From: Methanoregula sp.
Lineage (GTDB): Archaea; Halobacteriota; Methanomicrobia; Methanomicrobiales; Methanospirillaceae
NCBI GenBank assembly: GCA_041645435.1
Contig: JBAZQB010000003.1
Coordinates: 62,001 to 126,000 of the forward strand
Direction: 5' to 3'
Length of the DNA stretch: 64,000 nt
This document shows positions 17,511-26,423 of the stretch, piece by piece. The notes beneath the pieces were generated by a model. It was given only the letters and a program-made list of their open reading frames with translations. It did not search any database and was not told the DNA's origin. Position 1 is the stretch's first letter. Each line of letters starts with the position of its first letter. Position numbers and translations under genes: made by a program.

Positions 17511-18739
17511 TGTTCAGCGATATGTCCCGGGATGTGACAGCGCTTCTTCAATCCCATGGCGTTCCTGAACGTGAGGTCTACCTGGACTCCGAGAACTCCG
17601 GCATGGTCTTCCCGCAGGCGCTCGAGGCCATGCAGAGTGCATACACCGGCAGCGGGATGGGCCATCCCTCAATCACTCACCGGAAAGGCTGGGAGGCTTA
17701 CGAGACTCTCTACCAGTCCACGCTGGTCCTTGCGGATGCAATGCACTGCAAGCCGGACGAGATCGCCTACACCCACAGCGGCACGGAAGCAAACAACCTC
17801 GCCATCACCGGCCTTGCACTGGCAGCAGACACAAGGAAGAAAATCATCATCTCCTCAATCGAGCACCTGAGCGTTGTATTCCCGGCCGAACAGCTGGCGC
17901 AGGCCGGGTTCCGGGTGGTAAAAATTCCGGTTGATCGCGACGGATTGGTGAATCTGGACGCACTGGCCGGCCAGCTGGACAAAGACACGCTGCTTGTCAG
18001 TATCGCACCGGTCAATCACGAGATCGGGGCCATCCAGGACACCCGGGCCATCGTGGATATCGTGAAGGACAGGGATCCCGGGATCAAAATTCACCTTGAT
18101 GCCCGTGATGCGTTTTCGAAGATCCCGCTCGACCTGGAAAAAACCGGTGCAGACCTTGCTTCATTCTCCAGCCACAAGGTGTACGGCCCTAAAGGTGCCG
18201 GGGCCCTGTATATCCGTGAGGGTATCGAACTCAAACCCATCATCCACGGCCAGCTGAGCACCCAGAAGCTCTGGGCAGGTATCGAGAATATCCCTGCGAT
18301 AGCGGGTTTTGCAACCGCCGTCTCACTCATGCAGGAACATGCTGATGAGTATCCCGCCCATATGGCCCGGCTGCGGGACCGGCTCATAACGGGTATCACG
18401 GAAACCGTCGGCCAGACCCTGCTCAACGGCCCTGCCGGCCGGAGACGGGCACCGGACAATGTGAACATCAGCTTCTTAAACTGCGAAGGCGAGGCCATGA
18501 CGGTGGAGATGAGCTTAAAAGGCGTGTACGTCTCGAGCGGGAGCGCCTGCACAAGCCGGGTGCTGGAGCCCAGCCACGTTCTCCTTGCGATCCACCGCAA
18601 GTACGAAGAAGCTCACGGCAGTATTTTAATGAAGACCACACCGTTCCACACGCAGGAGGATATCGAGTACGTTATCCCGTGCTTTGCGGAAGCGGCACGA
18701 CGGATCAGATCCATGAGTCCGTTTAAAACAGGAGGGTAA
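17510..18739 (+). CDS. cysteine desulfurase (NifS/IscS type)
   Basis: A 409-residue class V aminotransferase fold enzyme that releases sulfur from cysteine as a persulfide. Seen are YLDSENSG near the N-terminus, the PLP-binding Lys in SFSSHKVYGPKGAGALY and the catalytic cysteine loop VSSGSACTSRVLEPSHVL. The Ser-x-Cys loop is of the group I (NifS/IscS) type. It is coupled to TusA and followed 4 bp later by the IscU-like scaffold, so it most likely supplies sulfur for Fe-S assembly and for the DsrE/TusA relay. Confidence 0.93.
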   Translation: MFSDMSRDVTALLQSHGVPEREVYLDSENSGMVFPQALEAMQSAYTGSGMGHPSITHRKGWEAYETLYQSTLVLADAMHCKPDEIAYTHSGTEANNLAITGLALAADTRKKIIISSIEHLSVVFPAEQLAQAGFRVVKIPVDRDGLVNLDALAGQLDKDTLLVSIAPVNHEIGAIQDTRAIVDIVKDRDPGIKIHLDARDAFSKIPLDLEKTGADLASFSSHKVYGPKGAGALYIREGIELKPIIHGQLSTQKLWAGIENIPAIAGFATAVSLMQEHADEYPAHMARLRDRLITGITETVGQTLLNGPAGRRRAPDNVNISFLNCEGEAMTVEMSLKGVYVSSGSACTSRVLEPSHVLLAIHRKYEEAHGSILMKTTPFHTQEDIEYVIPCFAEAARRIRSMSPFKTGG

Positions 18740-18743
18740 AACC

Positions 18744-19280
18744 ATGTCAAGTCGCATTCCCTTAGCCTATAACCCGAAGGTTCTTGAGATATTCCGGAAC
18801 CCGAAGAACCTGGGCAAAATGGAGAACCCGGATGCCGAGGCCGTTGCCGGAAGCCTGGCCTGCGGCGATATGATCGCAGTCTTTTTACGGGTCGATAAAC
18901 CAACGCAGACGATTACCGAAGCGATGTTCGAGAGTTACGGATGTGCCGCAAATATCGCAGCATCGAGCGTCATGACTGTCATGGCCAAAGGAAAAACCCT
19001 CGAACAGGCCTGGCAGATCAGCTGGAAGAATATCTCGGACGAACTCGGGACGCTTCCTGCGGTGAAAGCCCACTGCGGCATTCTCGCAGTTGGGGCCCTG
19101 CGCCGGGCAATCCGGAATTATTTCAAAGACCAGCCGCGGCCAGCATGGATTCCGGAGGGCCCCACGGCAGATGAACGGCACGCGGTGGAAGAAGAGCGGC
19201 TCTTAGAGGTGCTTGCAAAGCGGGCAAAGAGGATCGAGGGGGAGCTTGCGGAGGATGCAAAAGAGTGTAAGACCGGGTAG
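18744..19280 (+). CDS. IscU/NifU-N-like Fe-S scaffold protein
   Basis: A 178-residue protein. Residues 1-125 match the NifU N-terminal/IscU scaffold with the three cluster-ligand cysteines in place: SLACGD, ESYGCAANIAASS and KAHCGILAVGALR. The C-terminal 50 residues form a charged helix (ERHAVEEERLLEVLAKRAKR) not found in short IscU proteins. The start lies 4 bp after the desulfurase stop. It would hold nascent Fe-S clusters built with sulfur from the neighbouring desulfurase. Confidence 0.92.
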   Translation: MSSRIPLAYNPKVLEIFRNPKNLGKMENPDAEAVAGSLACGDMIAVFLRVDKPTQTITEAMFESYGCAANIAASSVMTVMAKGKTLEQAWQISWKNISDELGTLPAVKAHCGILAVGALRRAIRNYFKDQPRPAWIPEGPTADERHAVEEERLLEVLAKRAKRIEGELAEDAKECKTG

Positions 19281-19344
19281 GTCCACCGGTGTGATCGGGG
19301 GCTCCCGGCAACCGGATAAAAAAAACAATTCGGGGTTGCTGCAG

Positions 19345-19875
19345 TTATTCAACAGGTGGAATGGTGCCCTCTGCATCTACAGGCTCAACCCTGAGCATGA
19401 TCACCGGCCCGGCTTTTCTTGTAGATACGAGAAGATTGATCGGACAGGAGTGATCCGGTGTTCCCTGCTGAAGTACTGCAGGACACTGCTCGACCGGTTC
19501 TCCGGTTTCATAGGTTTTTTGAACTGAGTTCCTGATAGCACAACCGGAACAAAAAGCTGTTTTTCCGCATCCTTCAGGAAGGCCGGCATGACTGCATCCG
19601 AGGGCATTTCCCGTCAGGGTATCCAGGATCTTGTCAAGCGGCTTACCCATGAAACAGACCGCATCGCTGTTTGCATCCAGCACCTGTCCATCCGGATTGA
19701 CGAAAATAACCGGTGCATTGAGCATGTCAAGGTATTTGCTGATGTCAACGCCAAGCTGGGAAAGAAAATGACGGGAGCAGGAATCGCAGATACCGTGGGT
19801 AACCGGACTATCGGGAGAGTCGGGTGAATCTCCCGGGCTCATAACCGCATTACAATAGGCACATACTCTTTTCAT
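19345..19875 (-). CDS. PAS-domain protein with cysteine clusters
   Basis: About 176 residues from ATG 19875. The N-terminus has a CAYC...CDSC zinc-finger-like pair (about residues 4-7 and 31-34). A PAS fold follows (LDMLNAPVIFVNPDGQVLDAN, about residues 50-70). Between PAS strands a Cys-rich loop CSHAGLPEGCGKTAFCSGC could bind a metal or Fe-S cluster for redox or ligand sensing. No output domain is present, so it probably signals through a partner. Longer upstream extensions run through non-coding DNA and were rejected. Confidence 0.78.
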   Translation of the reverse strand: MKRVCAYCNAVMSPGDSPDSPDSPVTHGICDSCSRHFLSQLGVDISKYLDMLNAPVIFVNPDGQVLDANSDAVCFMGKPLDKILDTLTGNALGCSHAGLPEGCGKTAFCSGCAIRNSVQKTYETGEPVEQCPAVLQQGTPDHSCPINLLVSTRKAGPVIMLRVEPVDAEGTIPPVE

Positions 19876-20056
19876 GAGAAAACCGGTGGTTGATAATAAT
19901 GAATTGGACGAAATAAAAAAGAGATCGGTTGCGGTAAATCCTGCCATCCTGTCGACCAACAGGGGAAATTCCGGGGGTACCCTAAAATCCCCTGGCACGG
20001 AAGAACAAGTACGATCGTAGAGATCAGGAAGCGGTTCTTGTGATCCTGAAAAGGGC

Positions 20057-20063
20057 TTAAATA
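20057..20063 (+). promoter_or_regulatory. TATA box of the hemerythrin gene
   Basis: TTAAATA begins exactly 30 bases before ATG 20087, the spacing expected when transcription starts at or very near the start codon (leaderless mRNA). Confidence 0.45.
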
Positions 20064-20086
20064 GAAAACCTGCGAAAATGCAGGGT

Positions 20087-20494
20087 ATGCCAATCATGGA
20101 ATGGACTGATGAGTTGAGTGTCAATGTCAAAGAGATCGATGACCAGCACAAAAAACTCATCGCGCTGATCAACAAGCTGCACGATGCAATGCGTGCCGGG
20201 CAGGGAAAACATGTGCTCGAGGAAACGCTCCAGGAGCTTGCTGCATATACCGTCTATCACTTCCAGACCGAGGAGAAATACATGCAGCAGTTCAAGTACC
20301 CCGGGTATCTCAAGCATAAGGCCGAGCATACTGCATTTGTGAAAAAAGTTACCGATTTCCAGAAAGATTTTGCCAGCAACCGGCTCGGTGTCACCATCGA
20401 ACTTATGAATTTCCTTAAGGACTGGGTGAACAAACATATCCGGGAGACGGATAAACAGTACTCTGACCTGTTCAAAAAAAGCGGGCTTGCATAA
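20087..20494 (+). CDS. bacteriohemerythrin
   Basis: About 135 residues forming the four-helix hemerythrin bundle with a non-heme di-iron O2 site. Ligand residues are seen in the usual order: DDQHKKL (His), VYHFQTEEKYM (His and Glu), HKAEHTAF (His, His) and KDWVNKHIRETDKQY (His and Asp). It may bind, store or sense O2 in an anaerobe. ATG 20087 is preferred because of the TATA spacing; ATGs at 20078 and 20096 are alternatives. It is divergent from the PAS/Cys protein, which could suggest linked redox roles. Confidence 0.93.
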   Translation: MPIMEWTDELSVNVKEIDDQHKKLIALINKLHDAMRAGQGKHVLEETLQELAAYTVYHFQTEEKYMQQFKYPGYLKHKAEHTAFVKKVTDFQKDFASNRLGVTIELMNFLKDWVNKHIRETDKQYSDLFKKSGLA

Positions 20495-20678
20495 GGGAAC
20501 TGATAACAGAAGTACCCCTGGGGAGAAGATTTAGTTTCGTTAAGAAACCAACGGAAAATATGGGGTGGATACCCCTTCCACCAGCGATTTTTTCTGTTGG
20601 GATTTTTCCGGCAAATCCATCTGAAGAAAAAGACTGCCATTTATCATCTTTCATACCAACAACAGAGATGGCACATCT

Positions 20679-21851
20679 ATGTCTGACATCCCGCGTATCC
20701 TCATCCTCTTCATTGTCATCGCAGCAATCGTTTCCTCCGGGTGCACGCAATCCGTAACCCCGCAGCAGCAGGCAGGGGGCAAGGGGCCAAATCCGCCACC
20801 CGAAGAGACCCGGGCTGCCCTCCAGCAGATCATGGATACCGAGATCCACACCGCCGGCATTCCCGGAGCTCAGGTGGAAATCGCAACCTCGAAATGGACC
20901 TGGAATTCCGCTGCCGGAAACGCGTCCCCGATCACCGGAGAGAAGGCACAGCCCGGCATGCGCTTTTTGATTGCCAGCGTCACAAAGACCTTCACGAGCG
21001 TTGCAGTCCAGAAACTTGCAGAAGAGAAGAAACTCTCGCTCGATGACCCTATCGAACGCTGGCTGCCGGCCGATCTCGTGGAGAAAATTCCCAATGGCCG
21101 GGTGATCACGGTCCGCCAGCTTCTTGATCACACCAGCGGCATCGCGGATTATAACGAAATCTCCATCATTCTCCGGGAATACCAGGACCCGGGAATTCCG
21201 GTAACGTACCAGGCAGCCATGGAACAAGGCATCAGCGAAAGCCCGCTCTACCCGCCGGGAACGAATTACACCTACTCGAACGTGAATTATATACTCCTGA
21301 CGCTGATCATCGATAAAGCAGCCGGGGTTCCCTATGAGGATTACGTAACCCGGAACATCTTTGTTCCTGCGGGCATGAACGACACGTTCATCCAGGAGAT
21401 CAACCACATCCCCGGATCGCACATGACTGCTACCCAGCGCGGAGAGAATGGCACGTACGTAGATTTATCCAACCTGTATGTACAGTTCGATCGCGGGGCT
21501 GGAGACATTGTGAGCACAACTGCTGATCTCAACCGCTTCCACCGTGCGCTGCGGGAAGGGAAACTGATCAGCAAATCGTCGTTCGCCACTATGGAAAAAC
21601 CCTCGCCACAATCCCGCGAGCAGGGCTACGGTCTCGGGTATATGACCGGATTCAATGCTGCCTCGAACCTGACCTTGCAGGGTCATGGCGGTGGATACCC
21701 GGGTTCGTTCACGCTCTGGGATTACCTGCCGGAAAAGGATACCTACATTACCCTCAACCTGAATTCAGCCGATATGTCAACCGACAACCTCAGGCCGGTC
21801 CGAACGGCACTTCTCACGTACCTTAAAGAACAGGACCTGTCAGGGAGATGA
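20679..21851 (+). CDS. secreted serine hydrolase lipoprotein, class C beta-lactamase family
   Basis: A 390-residue protein with a lipoprotein signal (hydrophobic segment then SSGCTQ). The catalytic S-x-x-K is in IASVTKTF, the Tyr-x-Asn in YTYSNVNYILL and a His-Gly-Gly motif in GHGGGYPG. This family (beta-lactamase/D-aminopeptidase/esterase) includes many hydrolases that do not act on antibiotics; archaea lack peptidoglycan, so an esterase or peptidase role is more likely. It probably acts on the outer face of the cell membrane. Confidence 0.9.
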   Translation: MSDIPRILILFIVIAAIVSSGCTQSVTPQQQAGGKGPNPPPEETRAALQQIMDTEIHTAGIPGAQVEIATSKWTWNSAAGNASPITGEKAQPGMRFLIASVTKTFTSVAVQKLAEEKKLSLDDPIERWLPADLVEKIPNGRVITVRQLLDHTSGIADYNEISIILREYQDPGIPVTYQAAMEQGISESPLYPPGTNYTYSNVNYILLTLIIDKAAGVPYEDYVTRNIFVPAGMNDTFIQEINHIPGSHMTATQRGENGTYVDLSNLYVQFDRGAGDIVSTTADLNRFHRALREGKLISKSSFATMEKPSPQSREQGYGLGYMTGFNAASNLTLQGHGGGYPGSFTLWDYLPEKDTYITLNLNSADMSTDNLRPVRTALLTYLKEQDLSGR

Positions 21852-22180
21852 TCTCCCCGTACCTTTTTTCTGCTGAAATCCGGGAGAATGGCCGGGTCTC
21901 GCGGAGTGGTGCGTGCGGAGCCGGTTATCAATAAACACGGAGGTATTTATCAGGATTATTTTTATCTCTGCGCCAGTTTACTTTTTTAGTCCTGATAAAA
22001 GCAGCAATCCCCGGGAAATAACGGGAACGATTTGTTATATATGAATTGATAGCATGGGGACGGGGAATATTATCCCTCCCGGGTAATTAAAAACCGCCGG
22101 GCCATGCACTCATTCTTTAATTCCATCCTGCATCTGTGGTTTATTGCATTGGATACTACCGACACGAGACGAACAGAATT
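21852..22180. other. intergenic region with an inverted repeat
   Basis: No gene is seen. A perfect 10-bp inverted repeat, TTTATCAGGA at 21946-21955 and TCCTGATAAA at 21990-21999, encloses 34 AT-rich bases including T-runs and may act as terminator or operator. GTTATATATG at about 22033-22042 is a strong TATA-like box, although it lies far from the next start codon. Confidence 0.45.
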
Positions 22181-23641
22181 ATGCAGATTACTACTTCTAT
22201 CAGACGCACCATCGCGTCGGTTCTCCTCACAGCGGGACTCATCTACCCGGCCTGTGCCGCGGTCTGTCCAAAAGGTATCGGAGGCTGTACTTCTCCGGGC
22301 AGGTGCTTCCTTTTTGTCGATGCAGACGGCAATTCATTGTGCGATTATACCGCACGCACCGTATCACAAGCTTCAGCAGGCCCGGTTTCTTCCGGCCCGG
22401 CCGCACCGGTAAATCCGCAGATTTCAACCCGGGCCACTGCAACACCGGCTACAGATCCGACGAGTGTACAGGTATCTTCGCTTCCGGTTTCCACCCCTTC
22501 GGGAACATCAGTTCCTGCAATGCCGGATACTACTGCATCCGTTCTCCAGAATACCTCCCCAGGGAGTTTTCTCGATGCACTCAACCTGTCTGCACCCATA
22601 ACCGAAACCGCACTCTTTCTCATGGTTACCGGTATATTATTTGTGTTCATCCGAACGGGAATTCTGGGAATACGGATCGAAAAGACACTCCCGGCCCTTG
22701 CACTATCGTCCCTCTGTGCTCTGGGCATCTCACTCATTGTCACTTCATTCCTTGCGGGAGCGGCCGTTGCAGGGACCACGTATGCTCTCTGCTACATGGG
22801 GGCCGAAACCCTGCTCGCCGCATACCTCTGGCACACCGGAGTCATGACACAAAAGATAGTAGTTTTGGCGGCGGGCTTAAGCACGCTCACCGGTTTTATC
22901 TTCCTGGCACCGATCATGCCCATGGAGTTGGGGGGACTTGTCAATGTGATGACCGGACAATCAAACCTGAATCCGGGCATCATCGTGATTTGCGCAGTCA
23001 TTGCACTCACGCTCGGCGTGGGCAGAACGTTCTGCGGCGCTATCTGCCCGGTGGGATCATTGCAGGAACTGGCATATGCGGTACCAATGACAAAGATCGT
23101 TATCCGTCGCACGGTAATCCTTGAACTGATCCGGCTTGTCGTTTTCGCTGCAACAGTCATTGCTGCGGTATACCTGATCGACATTATGGCATTCACCGGC
23201 TTGTACGACGTGTTCTCCCTTACCCTTTCGGCAGGGCTGGTGGTAGCAGCAGGTATCATTCTGCTGTCAGTATTTCTGTACCGCCCGGTCTGCAGGATCA
23301 TCTGCCCCTTTGGTGTCCTCTTTTCTCTTCTTGCAGGGTTCAGTTTATTCCGGCTGCGACGCACGGGGGCCTGCATTAACTGTAAGAGATGTGAGAAGGC
23401 CTGCCCGGCCAATACGGCAGGAAAACCCGATTCGAAGGGGGAATGCTATCTCTGCGGCCGCTGCACGGATACCTGCCCGGCCCCCGGAGCTTTAATGTAT
23501 TACCTGCGGGATAACCGCGGTGATTATTTTACATCGGAAAGCCAGTCCGATCTCTGCCAGAATCTGAGCGGGGAGTTTTCAGGGGATGGCACCGACAGGA
23601 CTGGGGCACAAAAGGGGAGGTGTATTATTGGTAAGAGATGA
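22181..23641 (+). CDS. NapH/CcoG-like membrane ferredoxin
   Basis: A 486-residue protein. A signal peptide is followed by a small Cys-rich extracellular part (CPKGIGGCTSPGRCFLFVD) and a Ser/Thr/Pro linker, then about seven membrane helices, two CxxxCP-type motifs (CGAICPVGSLQEL and CRIICPFGVLF) and a C-terminal dicluster ferredoxin domain with CINCKRCEKACP and CYLCGRCTDTCP. The fold is that of NapH, NosR and related polyferredoxins that move electrons across or along the membrane. No partner reductase is next to it. The Cys-rich N-terminal segment before the linker is unusual. Confidence 0.88.
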   Translation: MQITTSIRRTIASVLLTAGLIYPACAAVCPKGIGGCTSPGRCFLFVDADGNSLCDYTARTVSQASAGPVSSGPAAPVNPQISTRATATPATDPTSVQVSSLPVSTPSGTSVPAMPDTTASVLQNTSPGSFLDALNLSAPITETALFLMVTGILFVFIRTGILGIRIEKTLPALALSSLCALGISLIVTSFLAGAAVAGTTYALCYMGAETLLAAYLWHTGVMTQKIVVLAAGLSTLTGFIFLAPIMPMELGGLVNVMTGQSNLNPGIIVICAVIALTLGVGRTFCGAICPVGSLQELAYAVPMTKIVIRRTVILELIRLVVFAATVIAAVYLIDIMAFTGLYDVFSLTLSAGLVVAAGIILLSVFLYRPVCRIICPFGVLFSLLAGFSLFRLRRTGACINCKRCEKACPANTAGKPDSKGECYLCGRCTDTCPAPGALMYYLRDNRGDYFTSESQSDLCQNLSGEFSGDGTDRTGAQKGRCIIGKR

Positions 23642-23699
23642 GAAAGGGAAAAACCTGATTACCTTTGTTTTTTGGATCTGTTTATAATTCAGATCAGTA

Positions 23700-24014
23700 T
23701 TACGGGGATGTCTTCATCGAATTCTCAATTTCATTGATATAATGCAAAAGGCGGGAATGATATGCATCTGCAAGAATTTGTGCCGCCAGATGGGAATTAC
23801 ATGAGCAACCTGAAAGCCCAATACTCCGGATTTCTTCGGAATGTGTATCATCAGCTGCATATATTCCATCAATCACAGACCAGGTTTTTGAACACCAGCC
23901 AATAAAATCGTAATATTCAAGACCATATTGATTTCTTCTAATCGTTTTTATATCATCGATTCTCTCACTAATCAGAAGAATTGCTTTTTCAGGGGGAATT
24001 TTCAGATTTGGCAT
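23700..24014 (-). CDS. hypothetical protein
   Basis: A 104-residue soluble protein, mostly helical, more AT-rich than its neighbours. No known motif is recognised; KAILLISERIDDIKTIRRNQYGLEYYDFIGWCSKTW looks like two helices with aromatic contacts. The AT bias and isolation suggest late arrival, and a longer ancestral protein cannot be excluded. No function assigned. Confidence 0.6.
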   Translation of the reverse strand: MPNLKIPPEKAILLISERIDDIKTIRRNQYGLEYYDFIGWCSKTWSVIDGIYAADDTHSEEIRSIGLSGCSCNSHLAAQILADAYHSRLLHYINEIENSMKTSP

Positions 24015-24259
24015 ATTATGAGATCCAGAATATTGATTTAATGATAACAGAGAAAAGGATTATTATTTGTTTTTTAATGAAAGTTAAACAATAAATGAAT
24101 AGTTTTCCACGTAAGATTTTACAAAAAGTATCAAATCTTTTTCATCTCCCCCTCATTATGCAAAATATCCCGATCTGCACAAACATTTTCCATTAAAGTG
24201 CAGTTGGAATCTTTTCATGCAGGGTCCGGCCGGGAAACCCGGACGGGAACCGGACGAAA

Positions 24260-25951
24260 TTATTCACGTGCATCTGGTATCACCCTGTAGCAGTCCTTCG
24301 GCACCAGGATTTCGAAACGTGCCCCTTTTCCCGGCTCACCGGTCTCAGCGATGGTGATGCCGGTAATCGAGAGGATCTCCCGGGTGAGGAAAAGGCCAAG
24401 ACCGGTATTTTTCCCGTAGCCCTGCTCGAACAGGCATTTTTTATCGTCGCCCAGGATCCCCACCCCGTCATCCTCGCAGGCAATCACGAGCCCGTCACCG
24501 GTTTCAGAAGAGGTGATGCGAATGGTCGTCATTGCCCGACCGCCGTATCTCAGGGCATTATCGATCAGGTTATAAAAGACCTTTTCGAACAGGGAATCGG
24601 CATAAATTTCAAGATCCAACGGTTCAACCACCACTCCCACATCCCGCAGGGGAAGGGCGGCAACTGCCCGCTGGACACTGGTATTGATATTCTGCCAGAC
24701 TGGAGATTTTGTTCCCATATTCTCGTAGATTTTTGTGAAATCGATCTGATGCCCTATTATTTCAGCAATCTTCATCTCTTTTTTGAGATATTCTGATGCC
24801 GTGGGAATGGTATCGAGTTCTTCTTTCGAAAGCTCGAGATATGTCGAGAGTGCCATGAGCTGGTTCTTGATGTCGTGCCGGGTTATTGATGAGAGAATCG
24901 TGAGTTTTTTATTAACCCGGGAGAGTGCATCCTCTGCTGCTTTGCGCTCGGTGATATCGGTAATCACGGATAAGAGTACCGGCATTCCTTTGTCTGCAAT
25001 CGGCACGGTCTTGATCAGGCAATGCCTGATCGTGTCATCGTGAAGCTGGATATCAATCATGGTGAGGGGATCCGGGGCATCTCTGCTATGGAGTGCATGA
25101 ATATATGCCCGATAAGCTTCAGCACTCGCCGCTGTCAGGAATGAATAGATTGATGATCCCACAAGGGTTTTGTCGGGCTGTCCCATGAACTGGGCCGCTG
25201 CCGGGTTGGCGTACCGTATAAACCCCCTGTCGTGGACGAGAATATAATCAGGGAGGTTGTCCGCAAGGTTCCGGTACCGCTCCTCGCTTTGCCGGAGCTC
25301 GCCCTGGGACCGGGCCATATTGAGCATCAGGAAGGAACCCGTGGAGACGATATCCATGAGGATCGTGACGATAAAGAAGATCGGGTTAATGGGATCCGGG
25401 CCCCTAAGCGAGTGGTCACCGGGAGTGATAATCGCGTTTACAGTGATCGCGGTCCAGAGAAGTGCTGTAACCAGGAGGGCCGCGGCAAAGCTGTACCTGA
25501 GCGACCGGGTTTCCGGTTCCCTGAACCGGATCGCGATGAGTGAGGTCGCAACAAAGCAGGGGACAATGACCACTCCTATAATCACGCCACGCATGATTTG
25601 CGAATCGACACGGAACGTAAACCAGAGTAACAGGAGAACGGCCGGTATCAGGCTGCAGTATATGATCACAGGGAGCGCCCGTGACCGGAAATATTTCCCG
25701 GTACTGTCAAGCCGCATCATGACCGACAACATAATCAAAAGACCTGCCACCGTTGAGGAGAGCAGGAGGGGCAGGGATCCACCGATCACGTACAGAAAAT
25801 ACCCGCAGGATGTGACCAGCAGGGAAAGCATCCATGTCCGGAACCCGTCATGGGTCTTCTGGGACCTCCAGAAGGTAAAGAGCATCAGCGTGAGGACGAC
25901 ATTGACAAGAAAGAGTGTCAGAAAAAGGGTGCTGATGTCAAGCTTATACAT
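24260..25951 (-). CDS. membrane sensor histidine kinase with PAS domain
   Basis: A 563-residue protein. Residues 1-215 have about seven hydrophobic helices. A PAS domain follows (ERYRNLADNLPDYILVHDRG, about 220-340), then a kinase core: H-box ITRHDIKNQL with the phospho-acceptor His, N-box FYNLIDNALRYGG, G1 CEDDGVGIL and G2 GYGKNTGLGLFLTREIL. The core resembles that of two other kinases in this window (26424-30995 and 37398-39104). No response regulator is adjacent, so the downstream target is unknown. The ligand sensed by the membrane part is unknown. Confidence 0.92.
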   Translation of the reverse strand: MYKLDISTLFLTLFLVNVVLTLMLFTFWRSQKTHDGFRTWMLSLLVTSCGYFLYVIGGSLPLLLSSTVAGLLIMLSVMMRLDSTGKYFRSRALPVIIYCSLIPAVLLLLWFTFRVDSQIMRGVIIGVVIVPCFVATSLIAIRFREPETRSLRYSFAAALLVTALLWTAITVNAIITPGDHSLRGPDPINPIFFIVTILMDIVSTGSFLMLNMARSQGELRQSEERYRNLADNLPDYILVHDRGFIRYANPAAAQFMGQPDKTLVGSSIYSFLTAASAEAYRAYIHALHSRDAPDPLTMIDIQLHDDTIRHCLIKTVPIADKGMPVLLSVITDITERKAAEDALSRVNKKLTILSSITRHDIKNQLMALSTYLELSKEELDTIPTASEYLKKEMKIAEIIGHQIDFTKIYENMGTKSPVWQNINTSVQRAVAALPLRDVGVVVEPLDLEIYADSLFEKVFYNLIDNALRYGGRAMTTIRITSSETGDGLVIACEDDGVGILGDDKKCLFEQGYGKNTGLGLFLTREILSITGITIAETGEPGKGARFEILVPKDCYRVIPDARE

Positions 25952-26070
25952 GGTATCACATTCCGGCCGGTGTTACCTCGCCGGACATTATTATAGAGTT
26001 ATAAGGGGAGATAATATTCCTTCTATTGATATGAATATTCGTAATGCTTAAACGCCCACCAAAAAATTTC

Positions 26071-26205
26071 ATGATTGGGGGTAACCCTCAGCAGTTCCGC
26101 ACGTTTGACATAGTCCGCAATATGGACAATACGATCTCGATCTTCACAACCGACGTTGATCCGGCAGGGCCTGGAACAATCGCGGGGGCACATGGGGCAC
26201 ATTGA
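26071..26205 (+). pseudogene. short gene remnant ending in a B repeat
   Basis: A 44-codon frame that reads QQFRTFDIVRNMDNTISIF before running into the B element and stopping. The piece resembles the C-terminal part of secreted metallophosphoesterases (strand-turn-strand with DGT/DNT-SIF), which suggests a gene broken by repeat insertion or deletion. The match is by eye and short. It lies upstream of, and same strand as, the giant sensor gene. Confidence 0.35.
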
Positions 26206-26287
26206 GGGTCATTTCCGGGATCTTTTTTCTGTACAGTTTTCTCGTAAGCCTTTCCGGTAAATGGGATATAAGTGCCCCATGTACCCC
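26184..26287 (+). repeat. B element 1 (tetramer CCCC)
   Basis: Left arm GGGGCACAT twice, conserved core CCGGGATCTTTTTTCTGTAC, right arm GTGCCCC-AT-GTACCCC. One arm base is mutated (GTA). It is the B copy nearest the backbone and is followed directly by an A fragment. Confidence 0.85.
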
Positions 26288-26302
26288 ACAAGAGAGAGGG
26301 TA

Positions 26303-26342
26303 GTGCCCCACCCGTCCCCGCAAAAACCCGGGGGCTGACCGG
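26303..26342 (+). repeat. A element fragment
   Basis: About 40 bp of the A head (CCCCACCCGTCCCCG, then AACCCGGGGGCTGACCGG), directly after B element 1. Confidence 0.75.
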
Positions 26343-26423
26343 TTTTGTGCAGGGAGTTCCCGGGATGGGGGGCCGCAACCATGGCTTTTTATTCACGATT
26401 GGACTATACAGTGATCTTATTCC

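Noticed and set aside
19876..20175. N-terminal extension of the PAS/Cys protein
   Set aside because: The extension overlaps the divergent hemerythrin promoter and gene start, and has no domain-like sequence; ATG 19875 fits the Cys-finger start.
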